The notes beneath the pieces are model-generated. The model was not told the origin of the DNA, made no database searches, and saw only the letters and a program-made list of their open reading frames with translations. A stretch of 64,000 bases of DNA from Macropodus opercularis (lineage: Eukaryota; Chordata; Actinopteri; Anabantiformes; Osphronemidae), in NCBI GenBank assembly GCA_030770545.1, contig CM061091.1, forward strand, positions 3,416,501 to 3,480,500, written 5' to 3'. Every line of letters begins with the position of its first letter. Position 1 is the first letter of the stretch. Made by a program: the position numbers and the translations under genes. Of the stretch, positions 1 to 14,006 are shown in pieces.

Positions 1-2233
1 TTGTCTTGTTTGTGTGAAGTCAGGTCTGAACAGTGGGAGGAACACAGACACAGATGACACTCCTGCCTGTGGAGTCCCACACAGCAGCGCACCTACACGC
101 TTCACAGAGTAAGACATGACTTCTGCAGTAGCCTGTGTTAAAAAAAAAAAAAATAAAATAAAAATCTCCTTTTCTGGGGGCTATATTCTCTAACTCATTT
201 CATCTGCCCCCGGGCCTGCTGGTGGGCGTCTTCTAATGAGTGGCAGACATTGACTATCCTCTGCATATGGATTCTTATTGGTGATATGCTCTAATAGGAT
301 TTTGTTGTTTGGGAATTAATAATCTATGGGGTAGTTTGAAGATAACAGCTGTAAAGCGAGACAATGCCTTGATCTGTAATAAGTAGCACACATTGTGTCT
401 AAGGTGCCATCCAAACATTTAGGATCGTTTCAAAGAAGGAAGGAATCCCGAGACCTTGAAATGCGATATTGTCATAAATTCATGAATCATGGTTTAGATT
501 ATACCTTAAAGAACATGTAGATTTATTTGATACTGCACATGGACAACATACTGCCCCTAACATTGACTAGTAAAGAGCTATGGTAGAAAGCGTTCGGTGC
601 GTATGAACATCTATCTGGATCATTGCTCGATAGAGACGATTTCTGGTAGCCACCAAGTTAAAGAGGTGGTAACACCTCAGGCCGCTGGGACTGCGACTGG
701 ACATCTCACACCTCTTCTTTACCAGGAGTAGAACAAGACAACAGGCTTTCTCCATTTACACCCATTGATTCTTTTGCTAACATGTGTTTGAGGCTTGTTT
801 GTCTAAAAGTCAAACTTAGGGACACATCAAACCGTTGAATTCATGTTCTCAACCTTTGTGGACCAAAACTGTCTGTTGATGTTCTGGTGATAGAGACGAG
901 GGGAGCACACAAGACAACATCCCACACAACACCAGCACAACAAGACAAGACCTAAATGAAAGAAAAAAGTGTGAGGCTCTTAGTACTGGACAAAGTTATT
1001 TAAGTTACTTCAGTGAAACAAAATTAAACTACTCTCTACTTATAAGTCATGTTATAATGTGTATTATGTGTAAGTGATGCAGGTCTAATTCAATATATAC
1101 TTATTATTAACCTTTTATTCCAGAGGACCCAACCGTAATTTACAAACATATTATAAACATATTTGTGCTAACTGTTGATATATCCACATGTCAGCTGGCC
1201 AGTAAGAAGTCCAAACACTGTTAATGCACCAACATTAAAAGCTGTATTGTCCCTCTTGTGTTTGAAGGAGATGGTGGCAGGGGTGGTGGTGGTGGGCTGC
1301 TCAGGCGTGACTCTGTAAAGTGGAATCATCTTCCCTTTGAAAGGACAGATAGTTAGAAGTCGTCTTTAAGAGTGATCGTTAAAGATAACCACTAACACCA
1401 CAGCCCGAGAAGAGACAATTACCTGCAATCACACCGGCCGCTAGTGGAGTGGCATTTTATGCAAGTGTGTGTGTATGTGTGTGTGTGTTCACATGTCTGT
1501 GTGCCCCTCCACTATGCTCTGGATGGCCCCCATCTGCCCAACCAGTCATCTGTCACCATTACAGGACAAAGGCAGCAACGTCTCAGAGCCATTACTGAGA
1601 TTGCTGGAGATGATTTGGAGTGTCCTCCTCAGCACCGAGAAAATCATTTCCTCACAAAGAGGCTGCCCCTTGGCTCTGCAGGCCCCTGCCAGCCTATGGG
1701 ACAAAACGAAAGAGCCCTTCTTCTGGCTCAGTCGCCCACAGCAGTGATGGACACGCACACAGCGAGTGAGAGAGTCAGAAAAAAAGTCAGAGCAAAACTA
1801 AAGCGAGCGACAGATAGTGGAATAAAGCAGTGAGAAGCACAAAACGTGGTGCATCTCCTAATGGAAAATAAGGGAAAAAGAAATATTAGAGAAATTGATA
1901 TAAAGTACTGTAAGTGCTGCCAGGCCAGTATCAGGGTAAAGTACTGTAAGTATAAAATGAAGTTGAATTAGCCCATCTCTAACACACTCCCCTGATTCGG
2001 TTCATGTACTTAAGTCTCTCTCATTTCATTCTGCCTCGCTCGGTCCCTTTTCTCACGCGGACACAAACTGCTGGCCCGATGTAGCTTCATTTACAATCTA
2101 GCTGACCTTGGCCAGAATGAGGATGAGTGTTTAAGGATCAGTGCTGTGAAGTGAGCACAGTGTGTGTGTTGTGTTTTTGTGCCTGAACAACTGGTCAGTG
2201 GCTAGATTGTTGCGGTCAACCCGACCAAGCGAG

Positions 2234-2240
<7 letters not shown>
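1..2240. other. Non-coding stretch
   Basis: AT-rich single-copy-looking DNA. It has a short A-rich run near 140-165 and an imperfect GT run near 1465-1490. The 129-codon frame at 1444-1833 starts in that GT run and has no recognisable domain. No gene seen. Confidence 0.6.

Positions 2241-2284
<44 letters not shown>
2241..2284. repeat. (AC)n microsatellite with (GC)n start
   Basis: 22 uninterrupted AC units, preceded by GAGCGCGCGC. Confidence 0.97.
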
Positions 2285-2286
<2 letters not shown>

Positions 2287-5200
2287 CTGACATACAGAGA
2301 TCATGATGAATTGTCCTCTCTGCAGTCCCAGATTGTTTTTTAAACTCTAATTCGGTTTCTTCCTGTGCTTGGATGAGCAGCTGTGCATGTGTGTGCGTGC
2401 GTGTGTGTCTTTTTATTGATAAGTGTGTTTGCTCTTCTGTGTAGGTGTGTCACAGATACGTTTAAAATATGGTGGAAAAGGAAAAACTGAGGAAGAGAAA
2501 CAAAAAAAGGAGAGACAAGCAGGCGTTATGGATCTCAGGTCTAATGTACTCCAGCAGGTCAGAAACGGGGCCTCCAGGCGCCATGGAAATGACAAAACCT
2601 GATCAATACTTAAGGTTTTGACCTCTAAACTGTGACCCCCCTCCCCCAAATTCAGGTCAGCAAACCTATATTTATCTGTCTTTCTATAGTCCAAGTCCTG
2701 TCCAGTTTGTTCTTTTTGGTGTTGTTTCTCTAATCTACTGGACATCATTAACATCCAGATACCAACCCAAACTCTACTCCAGCAAAGTCTGACTTATTCT
2801 ACGCATGTGCAGGGGCTACATACAGCAGAGCTCCCACATCAGCCAACAGTGTAGTGTAAATAATATATAGCATAAATAAAAGGTTTCTTTAAACCAGTGT
2901 AGAATAGAATTAACATCCGTTAATGACAGAGCCCAGCTTACGTAGTTTCAAAGATGCTGCGACTGATTGGGGCTCAGACTGATGGCAGCGATGTGTCTAG
3001 ACATAAACAGTAACTTTAACACAGCAAGTGAAACAGGTGACTTGTTCAAAATTCCTTGAGCTTGACACTGGATTCACAAAAGCCTTCGTTCATGCTACAA
3101 TAAGTGAAGCAAGGCCACTATGCTGAGAGTTAAACGGTTCACCTGTGCCGCAACACACTGTCTTAGCCTGCTCCATTTGATCGCATTTATGTTTTGGTCT
3201 GTTAAAGCCCCTCACTAAAAATATTGGAGTAACTAAATGCACTTAATTGTTTGGTCTAAGCTAGAGTAGTTGTAAAAAGTTGTCAATGCTAATAAGTATA
3301 TTAACATATCACAAACGTATTTGAAAATACTTACTTTGGAGATGGTCTCTTGTTCATTATACTTGCTGCAGCCAGAGTTTTACGGCTGCCAAAACTAAAG
3401 ATTCTCATTAGACATATTCTTCTAGTAGCCCATTGACAGATTTTTGTTAGCCGACCACTCCAGAGCCAGTAATAGTGGTTTAGATCTGTGGTGTGGTTCT
3501 CCAGCTGTTTATAACCCTGCATCAACAGATCCTCTGCTAATGTAAAGACATGAAAAACATCTATATATGGGCATAACTAAAATTAATCCTGTATGTACTG
3601 TTTAAAAAGTATAACAGCGTTATTATTGATGACTCTGAAACTGTAAAATGTCCAGTAAGAGCGAAGCAGCCAAACAAAAGAAGACACACAATTATACAAG
3701 TGGAAAAACAAGAGAGGAAAAACTGATTAACTGTCAGAGAGTTTTTGGCTTTGGAGTGTGTTCATCAGTCCAGAGACTGAACCTTTCTGACGGTGAGAGC
3801 TGGAAAAGTGGAAAATGTTGGACATCTTCCATTTTACAAACCACAGACAAAAGCTTCCGTTTGATGCTGTCAGTGTGAATCTAGTTTTGCCCTCCTTCAT
3901 ATTGAATAAATGTTTGGCTTCTTTTGATTACACTTACACAATAAACTCATAGTACTAGTACAAAAAGGAGAGAGCATAAAACACAATTATATAATAAGAC
4001 AAGGGATATAATAATTTTTCCATAATTTATATATAAAATATAATAGCAGTATAGAGATATTGAGTGACAGATCCTATCGAAGAACTAAATAAAATAAGTC
4101 TAACTCTCAATAAGATGATAGATAGGCCTGAAATACTGTAAACTCAGCACAGGTGTATGTTAAAAAAACAGTAGGGAGCTGTGGAAAGCAATGAGTAGGA
4201 GGTGGTGGGGGTCCTACTGAGTGACTTTAAACCCGTTAAACCCTCCACAGATTGCGCTAGTGTTTTGACAATGGCCAGTAAACTATCTAAATTGCAGTGT
4301 TTTAGTGTCTGTCTTTCTGAGCCGAGCCGGGTAGTGAGGCGTGAGGCTGTCAGCCTTGTCAAACGGCCTTTTCTCTCTCTCTCCTTTCTCTCGCGCTGCA
4401 CGGCTGCTATCATCATCACTGGCCTTTCAGACACCAAACTTTGTCCCTTTATCTCCGATTGTGCCTCTCCCTCACTACTCCGCTAAAATTACCCTTTCAT
4501 TTTGTTGTGCCATAAAATTACAGCCTGGTGAAGATTGGCAGTGTTTTTGTGCAGGGGGAGGGGGGCAAATCAATGTTTTTGTTGTTGCTGCATGTGTGCG
4601 CATGTGTGTGTGTCTTCAGAATGTCAGAATGTAGTGATGTGTGATCGATGTGCCATTGTTCACGTGTTTGTGTGTGCATTGCGAGGTATGTGTGTGTGGT
4701 CATGTCTCAGAGCTATCACTGAGGATAATAGGACTCTTGGTAATGCCAGGCTACTGGGGCAAAGACCCCCGTTTTACTGGACACCTTTAGATTTTTTCAA
4801 TCAGTAAGAGGAAAATAGCAAAGTAGCACTGGAGGTGAGGACCTGCAGTCGAGCAAAAGAGGAACAGGGGAGTCTTGATCTCTGAATGAAAATATTCATA
4901 TTCATGCCGCGTTTCTGCAGCACAGACACGATTCTGTTATTTAAGGAACTTCTTCTCTCAGTGCTGTCCCATAAAAATCACATGTATGTAAAGATGTTCA
5001 AAAATTCTTGTCACTGTCACCTGTACCACTAGTGTTAGGAATCATTCTGACTCTGAATGTACTGTAGCTGTGGAAGTAATTTCAGGTTCACATTCAGAAA
5101 CAATGTGATTAATGTTGTATTTAAGTATATTAAGTATTTACTCAAGAAGATGGAAACATATCTACAGATGTTCACATAAATTGTTTATTACATAAATTCA

Positions 5201-8165
5201 TAGTGTTCATCTTGAAGGAACTAAAATCAACAGGTACAAAACGCTGATGTGTTCTTTTATATTTCCAAGTAAAGCCCACCAATCAGTAATTGTGTCACAG
5301 AGGACACAATACTAATTTGTCGTATGTTGTGATCATCTCATTCCTAGACAGCCTCCCTTTTGTTGCCATTATGTTTCTATGAAAGACAGAGACAGCGTCT
5401 TTAACTTTTTATCTGGTCAATTAATAACCGACATTGATATTCGCTTGTTTGCGTAGGAGAATAAGGGCGTACATTTCCGACGACGCCATTTCGTTATCTC
5501 TCTTCGAAGTTGACATTTTGCCCCAGAGATACTCTCCAGCTTCCTCGTTGGCTGGAGAGTCAAAGCAAACGTGCAGTCCTGTTTGCACACAATCTGAAAC
5601 CTATTTATCCAATTGGGTAAACAGTGTTTCCTTTGTAGATTTTACTCTCGTTATGTATTTTCTGCATAGATACAAGGAACAGTCGCGCTTTTGTAGCCTG
5701 TAGATAAAGGTGCTACTATTACAGCGTATACCACAAAAGTGTGACAGCTAACCAGTGCACATCGTGCCAGGAGCTCTTTCCCAGGTGATTTAATAGAATG
5801 GGTTGGATTTATCACTTTGCTTTCTTATGTAATTATGTACACACAATTGGTTTGCATTTCCATATTGACTGTTACAACGTTATATTTCTAAATAAACCTA
5901 AAAGTCACATAACTTTGACATCAAACTGAACATGGGCAGAACAGTGGAGCTGGGCTGCTTGTTTAATAAGTCTAGTGATTTGTTGGCGCAACCTTACCAA
6001 ATGTGCGATTCCACACACACGTCTATAAGGTAAATACTTTTTCTGCCTTCCTAATCCCTGAACTTGCCTAAATGTTATAATGCAGTGCTGTATTCTCAAA
6101 TTGAGATAAATGGTTTAGCCAACGTTCGGTGTCATTTGTTGTTGTAAACTGTGATCACACACACACGCCGACTTTTCTCACATTAGATGTATTTGGCAAA
6201 TACACAATATTCCTACTGCATGTGTGCCTTCATGATGTATATGTTGGTCTTGTGATGTCTTTGTACACTTTGGGTTTGAAGGTTTGTTTATTTTCATCCT
6301 CATGCCAACTCCGTCATAACACAATCTACAATGTGGATGAAGAGAATTCTAACAATGTATTTATTGAGCCAATCCACCTCCTGACTCGTAACTCACAGCC
6401 AACACTCGAAATTCATTTAACATCCACATAACGTAGATTGAGTTCTTGTACAGCAGTAAATATATTCTATAATAGATCTACTGGTGTCCTGAAAGATTTC
6501 TGGATCTATACCAGCTTCTCTCCTCAACATATAAGAAAGGACCGTGACCTTTACAGCTTTTGAATAGCACAAGGATAGAAAGACCTCTTTACCTGCAGTG
6601 CATGCTCTTTTTTCCTCAGTATTGCAAAGTCCAGAAGTATCTGATATTATAACAAAAGAACGGCATGGAAGGCATCTAGTTGTGGAGAGGTGAGGGAAGA
6701 GACAGAATGAGAGGCAAGCTGCAAGGTGCCATCAGTGCAGAGAAATGGGAGTGAAAAGGATGAAAACCTATAAATGAAAATCAATACAAGAAGGCAGGAA
6801 AGCATAAGAACTGGGGGGGAAGGTAATAGAATAGACTAAAGATAAATAATGAGGACAGGAGGAAAGGGGAAGAAATGAGAAAGGAGAGTGGAAAGAAAGA
6901 GACAAAGAAAAATGAAGGCAGAATACAATCAGAGGAATATATTTGTTATTGTGCGACTGTCCTTCCCATCAATAGACTCAAGTCAGCACACGGGAAAATT
7001 TGCCCTCAGCGGCTTTGATGAGTGAAAAGTGCCTGAGTCTTCTCTGTGTGCAAAGGACACAGTTCATGTTCACACAGAATGGAGTTTGGTAAGTTTTATC
7101 TCTAAAAGCATGAAAATGAGTTTATTAGGTTATTAATGCATCTGAACACAATTTCCTAATTTAAGATGTATAACGGTTCATATCCGTTTAATTTTGCCAG
7201 GAGGAAATAAATTGAATGGTCCTTGAATAGCTGACCATGGTGCAGTAACTGGGTAGAGGGTACTTGGTTCCAACAGGTGCCTTTCTGTGTGGAGTCCGCA
7301 TGGTCTGCCCATGTCTGCATGGCTTTCTGTGAGCCTCTGTGTGATGGACTGCAAGCTGCACATTTTCAAGATGCTGAGCTCATTGTTTCTTTTAGTTCCC
7401 TCTATTGGGGGGAGCAGGTAACAGACATGCATCCGTTTGACTGCACACCTGGGCAGAAACAAGCTTAACAACATGTTAAAATGTTACTGGAGTTCATGTT
7501 CCTGACTAAAAATGTTTCAACGGAACTGAATCAATGAGTAACACCTGCAAAATATAATAACGTAACCAATTAACCAATTCATGAAATATTCTTCAATAAA
7601 TATATTTTAAAAGTTCCTTTTACCTTGGTGCAAGGTGGCAACTGTCACAACATATTAATTCTGGGTCAAGCAACACTGCTGATGCTGTGTAGTCAATCGT
7701 CTTTCAGCTGAACATATTGTGCTGATATTTTTACTGTTTTAAACAAACTGCATGATGCTGCTACTCATTATCTGACTGCTGGAGACAAGTCATTTCTGTA
7801 TTTAACTGCATTGGAAAATGTATGTTTAACTATTTATTATGTAATGTCTGTCTGTTTGTGCATTTAACACCAGTGCAGGCCTTTGTGCAGTGTGTCAACT
7901 ATAAAATCTATTGTGTATTAGATCTATCTCACATGCATTAGATCTGTTTGTATGAATGTTTGCTTGTGCACAGAGTGCATCACTGTAAAAGAGACTATTT
8001 AATTGTATTTTGAAACAGAGATGATGGGTGCGGGCATCCAGGCTATTGATATGTTTCTGTGCCTGTGTGAATTGAGCATCCCATCATACCCAGAGATATT
8101 TCAACACAACCATCGATCAGCTGAAGCAACACCCGGATCAGATGATACTGGGCTGGGTTACAGGA

Positions 8166-8168
<3 letters not shown>
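2285..8168. other. Non-coding stretch
   Basis: No recognised exon or RNA gene. The block at about 5434-5560 keeps more CpG than its surroundings and contains an 89-codon frame of unknown nature. 6690-6925 is purine-rich. Other frames are short and shadowed by frames on the opposite strand. Confidence 0.55.
6690..6925. repeat. Purine-rich tract
   Basis: A long stretch of mainly A and G on the plus strand (GAGGGAAGAGACAGAATGAG near the start, then AGGAAAGGGGAAGAAATGAG further on). No coding potential. Confidence 0.7.

Positions 8169-8200
<32 letters not shown>
8169..8200. repeat. (GT)n microsatellite
   Basis: 16 uninterrupted GT units followed by GCGCGTGAGTGTGT. Confidence 0.97.
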
Positions 8201-8205
<5 letters not shown>

Positions 8206-10755
8206 TGAGTGTGTTTAGGCCAAGGACAAAGGCTACAAAGAATGAAGAAAACAATACTTTAGATAACAACGCATGAATAATATTTTTTTAACTTAACTTT
8301 CCTTTAAGGGATTTGGAGAAATACAAACCCTGAATTGTTATTCCAGTTAAACTGCTGAATAGTTATGCAAAGATAAGACCGATGCGCAAGTTGTCATCAA
8401 CAGAGGAGCAAATTACAGAAAACCTCACTGCAGTCACATGTGAGAAAGACTCAGAAACTGGGCCCGTATAACCAACGAGGCAGCGATCTGTTGTCCAGAG
8501 AGCTATCAGCGAGTTGTAGCTTAGCACAGGAAACGACCACAGTAAATGCAGGCATCAGCGGGGACAGAAACGGGACAGTGTGGACAAGGACCGGTATATA
8601 CACACACGTGTTCTCAGAAGGCCATATGAAGTAGTTCTAGGACTTTAAAACTTCAAAAATCAACACATTTCTTATGAAACATCATATAATGATGGTTTAT
8701 GTTTGTGTGCGTTTGTTAAGACGGGATGGGTGGGGGGGGGTGTTATAAACCTCACCCTCAATCATGAATGAGAGCAGATACTCCACCGTCACACTGTGCA
8801 GCTCTCTGGATGAAGGCCAAGCAGGAAAGGAAGGCTGGCAGCAATTATAGACGCACACGCACACACACACACACCGATCGCACAGCACCGAGAGCACAGA
8901 GCAGTGAGGCCAGTTCCATCTGTGATTCTTCAAAGAGTTTGGCTGATATTGATTTGGTGCCAAGGTTAGCAGCTCATTCAGGCAGAGTGGAGCTTTCAGG
9001 AGCAGCTGGAAGGAGCTGAGACCACAGCCGGAGACAGAGGCTGAGACCTTGAGCTGAAACACACGGCAGCAATCCTCTGTTGGGGCTAACAATGTCTCCA
9101 AGCACAATCACAATGCAGACACAGACAAATAAACACACCGACACATAGGGGGGCACACACACACACACATGCATACATACATGCACTTTCCCTCTCGCAG
9201 TCATGAGTGTGCTGCATTGAATGTAGAGTGGCAAAGAGGGCAAGAGAGTGTGAGAGAGGGAAGGGGTGCTCTCTGTGTGTGTTTGTTGTGGAGAGACAGA
9301 GGATTACTTGTGTTTTTGAGAAAGTGATTGAGGCTCTTAAATTCAACTCTCGTCCCTGGCCAGAGGACCTCTGGGCTAATGCTGTGCAACATTTGTTTGC
9401 GTGGTGTGTGGTGTTGTCCTTTAGCTAATTTAAGCGTGTGAGACATTCACACAAGCGTGTGTACAGTACAAAGGCTGCTGTGCATATCAGTGTTGAAGCG
9501 CCTAATAAAGTCCTCATGGTTCGAGCACAGAGACCTGCTCCCTTCTGACCAGCGGCTCAGAAAACAAATGGAGACACGAGAAACTTCTGCGCTAAAATAC
9601 AGAAAATGCAGACAGTGTAATGACGATGTTTCTCTGAAGCAACACCTGAATGCCTGAAATTGTGTGTGTATCTCTAAACTACCCAACCAACTACAATTAG
9701 CTACAATTACAGTTTGAAAACTTGCTGTAAAGTCTCTGTATTTTACATTTTATTTCGTTGTCATGTGTAGGCCTTATTGTTATTGCTGAACTGTTCCTGT
9801 TTTCCAAACTTTGTCTCTGCGGTGGTTGCATTAGGTGTTTCAGTCAAATGATGCACCCCTACACCTCCTCGGGCCTTATGCTTAAGTAAATGTTCACCAA
9901 TATAATTTCACACCTCAGAGGAGGATCAACTAAATAATAAATGCAGAACGAGCTCGTCATATTTAGTGGCATTCAGTGGCTAGACAAAGACTGGAAGCCC
10001 TTTGGCTGTTATCTCAGAAGTATGGATCTGTCCTTTTGTTACTGAATCTGAAAAGTTTAGGTTTCAAAACGCTTGAAGCAACACATCATGTGTGCACGTG
10101 CAGCTGCCCGCGCTCACACGCCCACGCACATCACTGCCTCCGCCGTCATCATTCAGACTAATCCCCTCACAGACCCCTCGTGTTGCTCTTTGAACGAAGT
10201 ACAAAGCGTGTTCTGGGCTTAAAACAGCAGCACAAAGACACAAATAAAAAACCTGCTGAGACTTTTGACCTTTCGGCTGGGATTACAGTTTTCAAATAGC
10301 GGTCAAGGAATTCAGCTTTTGCATCCACATAGCTTTTCAAACAGCCTCCCTGCTCCCTTCATCTCTGCTTGCATGCCAACTTAATGGCCTTCATTTTTGT
10401 TAAATACCTCAAACATACCGGAGTGAATGTCCTAGGTTGTAGTGTTGCATTAAGTGTGGTGATGAGGAAGTGGTTTGGTGTAGTGTAGTGTATTCACCAA
10501 ATCATTGTAATCATCTGTGAAACCAGTTCAGACTGTTTTTTGCACATCACAGGTCGGAGGCTCTGGTTTTCTGGTTTCCAGCTTTAGGAGATAGTTTTTC
10601 ATGCACACACATATTGATTGAACTGTCGAGAATACAGGGAATAACATATTTGAATTCTGTTTCAGGGAGGATGTTTCGCTTTAACTGTTGTTCGCCTACA
10701 GCTGTTTTTTTTAGGACTCAAAGAAATATCCACAATTCTCTACAAACATACTGTG

Positions 10756-10756
<1 letters not shown>

Positions 10757-10788
<32 letters not shown>
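10757..10788. repeat. (AC)n microsatellite
   Basis: 16 uninterrupted AC units. Confidence 0.96.
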
Positions 10789-10794
<6 letters not shown>

Positions 10795-11010
10795 TCAAAA
10801 TTATAAATTATGTGTAGTGTGAGGTGAAAGTAGGCTCTTAAATTACATGAGATCAACTTCAAAACACAACACAAACAAAGTAGAAGACTCGAGTGTGGAG
10901 GGGCCGTCTACTGACGGTACTGTGTGTAAAGCAGCACAAGTCATTGTCTGGTGAGTCTACTCCAACCTACGCACTCCCTCTTTCCTATTCGTCCAAGGCC
11001 CATCCCCCCC

Positions 11011-11011
<1 letters not shown>

Positions 11012-11092
<81 letters not shown>
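11012..11092. repeat. (AC)n microsatellite, long, one interruption
   Basis: About 40 AC units with one CCC interruption near 11051. It is the longest dinucleotide tract in the window and creates false open frames on both strands. Confidence 0.97.
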
Positions 11093-11094
<2 letters not shown>

Positions 11095-12088
11095 TTCTTC
11101 TCAGTCTTGCTTGGCCGTTGACGCCTGTGCGAATCAATATGTGCAATTCTGGAGAAATACTGCATCACTATGGCAACGGGGCCTCCTGTCCTATGGAGAG
11201 TAGAGCTGCAAACCATAGTCAGATTTCTGTCCCACACCTTTATGCGTTTTATGATGTTTTAATGTGTGTGTCATTTTTAGAAATAAGGTGATATAGGCGT
11301 AATACGCTTAAATACCAAGGCATGGAATTATAGGAGGAATAATGTCAAGGGTAAAAATCAGTTAAAAACCTGTAAAACCTCTAATTATTTGATGACTAAT
11401 ATTTATGTAATAATGTAACTATGTCAGTAATTTTTTAAGTAATATAGTATCTGAACTGACTCAGACTGAAGTGAATAGTGTGGAATACTGGGTGTGTGTT
11501 TTTAACAGGAAATAGTTGTGCGTGTCTTTTCTTGCTGTACTAATGGTGCATCCAGTTCTTGTTTTCCAACATGTATAACTCACATTATGAAGGCGGCATA
11601 ATCACTTTAATATGATCTATACTGCTATATATTAAAGACATGTAGTAGTAGTGGTTCAGAGTCCAGATGCTAAATACAGCACTGCCAGTGTATGTGTGTT
11701 TGTGTGAGACACTAATGAAGCAGGCTGACAGTGACAAGGGGGGTCTGCACCTCCCCAGTGTCCAGACTCTGGAGACGAGTTACCCTCTCATGACAGGATG
11801 CTGTCTGTCAGGAGAAAACATTTTGTCGTTTCTACTTTCATGCTAATTTGGTTGGTTTGTTGTGTTACTTAAATGTCTTTTTCCAATACAATATATTATC
11901 CGTCTTCCTTCTCTCTACCTTATTTCTGTCACTGGTTTTAGCCATCACCCTCACCTAAAAGAAGTGCCTAAAGTGTGTGTGTATGTAGCTTCCACTGCAG
12001 CTTCAAGGCTGACGCCGCTATGCTCCAGAGATCTGATAGACACCAACCATCAAAGGCAGAAAGATGTGTGACAGATATGAAGCTAAAA

Positions 12089-12090
<2 letters not shown>

Positions 12091-12140
<50 letters not shown>
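12091..12140. repeat. (AC)n microsatellite
   Basis: 25 AC units followed by a short CATCATCATC run. Confidence 0.97.
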
Positions 12141-12141
<1 letters not shown>

Positions 12142-13071
12142 ATCATCATCTGTCTTTTCTTCATCCCTCTCGTCTTTGTGTTCTTCCAGCCTGAATTCTA
12201 TTTCCTTACCACAAAATTGACCCCTTTATAAAATATTTATAAAAATAGTAATCAAAGCTGGTTACGCAGCAACTAAAAAGGAATTTCCATGTGTAATTTA
12301 AAAGGTGTACGGTAACAAGTTGCAAATTGGCCAGCTGCAGCATAGTAGACGACAGCACTGCTACAGTATGAGGGTGGATAACGCCCGTTTGTCCCTACCT
12401 GGCACACCGAGCTGCGCCTTCAGCGACAGGCTGCTCCAGCCGAGGGCTGTGAAGCAGCACTTGCACAGGCCCAGTTTCCCGCTGCCATCTCCACACTCAC
12501 TGTTCTCAGCAAACTAAAATCACAACAGACTGACTTATCTGGTTTTCATCTACCTTCATCTATTAATTATCATTAGTAGTAGTATTTGCTTCATTATTTA
12601 TTATTGTGGTTTTATACTTTATATTGTAGCTTTGTCCTAATAATTTTGAATACTGCTATAACACCTAGATTTCCCTCAAGGAATCAATGAAGTGTTAACT
12701 TACAGTAACTTCAACATTACTGCAAAACTGCACTTCACATAGGAAACCAATGACCAATCCTTTCATTGCAATATTTTAATCTTTGAAAAGAAGCAGCCAC
12801 ATATAACACAAGATAAAGAAAACATTTCTGTGCTCATGTCTATGTTATTTTAAGTACAGTAATATGTGACAAAAAAATTCAAATGTAGTTTTCATTTTAC
12901 TGCCCTGCATTTGAACCGGCTACCTGTAGCTGCTGCTGGCACATAGCCTGAGGAAAACATCTTTATGGAAAAGAAAAATCAATGGCAAATTCATGAAGGA
13001 CGTTCAATGACATTCACATTCAGCAAAAGAAGGATTAAAACATTCAGCGGTGTCTCTTTAGGCCTTCAGGG

Positions 13072-13083
13072 AGCGCGCGCACA

Positions 13084-13140
<57 letters not shown>
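13072..13140. repeat. (GC)n(AC)n microsatellite
   Basis: GAGCGCGCGC followed by about 30 AC units with one AT change near 13089-13090. The junction is the same as at 2231-2284. Confidence 0.97.
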
Positions 13141-13142
<2 letters not shown>

Positions 13143-13982
13143 GGAGGAAACAAAAAACGCTCGATTAACTTGAGGATGAGGACTAGGATGTGTTTGAACT
13201 GAGTTACCTGAAACGTGTAAAAACCTTTGATAATGTTAATAAATATACATTTGATACGTCTAATCTTTACATTTCAGATTTTCGAAAAAGCTACATCTGC
13301 TATTCAAGAGAACAGTGCAGCTTTGCAGCAACTCTAGTTCATGGAAACCTGTTTGTTGTGATGTGCGACCGAGTGTTGACGTACCTGCAGTGTTAGTCAT
13401 GTCTAATCGTCCTCTCTCGACACATACAAACTGGAATTACTCAGTGTCTCATCAAAAGGAAATCAGTCCAACACCGAGAAGAAAATCAATGATGAAATCA
13501 TCAAGGGACTATCACATTCAACTTTCTGAAAGGAGCCTAAACACAAAAACACCCAAATATGCATGATTCTCCTGCACTACCAATGATCAATAGTTTCTTA
13601 TCTTTTTGTTGCTATAATGCAGGATGCATAACATCTTGTAGCACTCAGCATAGGTGTCCTAATTAAACATCCAGAAACAGTAAATACAGTTTCATAGACA
13701 GGAGTGAGGCTCAATATATGGAAAAGAAACTATCTCACCCACATTAGCTACATTAGAGCCGTCTAATGCAATTAAAACAAAACTGTAATAAATGCTCTTT
13801 TACGAAAGTGATAATATTCACCTTTTGTTCTTTGTCAGCGAGGTTCTTTAATCAAACAAACCTGCTTCAATCTGTACCGACAGGCATTTGTATTATATTA
13901 TATTTTCATCTGCGTCGTGAAGCAACAGTGCTTCAGGTAAACAGCACTGTGTGCACTTTTTCACACCTGCCTAAAACCTTTG

Positions 13983-14006
13983 CACACACACACACACACA
14001 CACACA
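13983..14006. repeat. (CA)n microsatellite
   Basis: 12 CA units. Confidence 0.95.

Noticed and set aside
10893..11291. 132-codon and 98-codon frames on opposite strands
   Set aside because: Both are produced by the long (AC)n microsatellite, which encodes Thr-His or Val-Cys repeats without stops.
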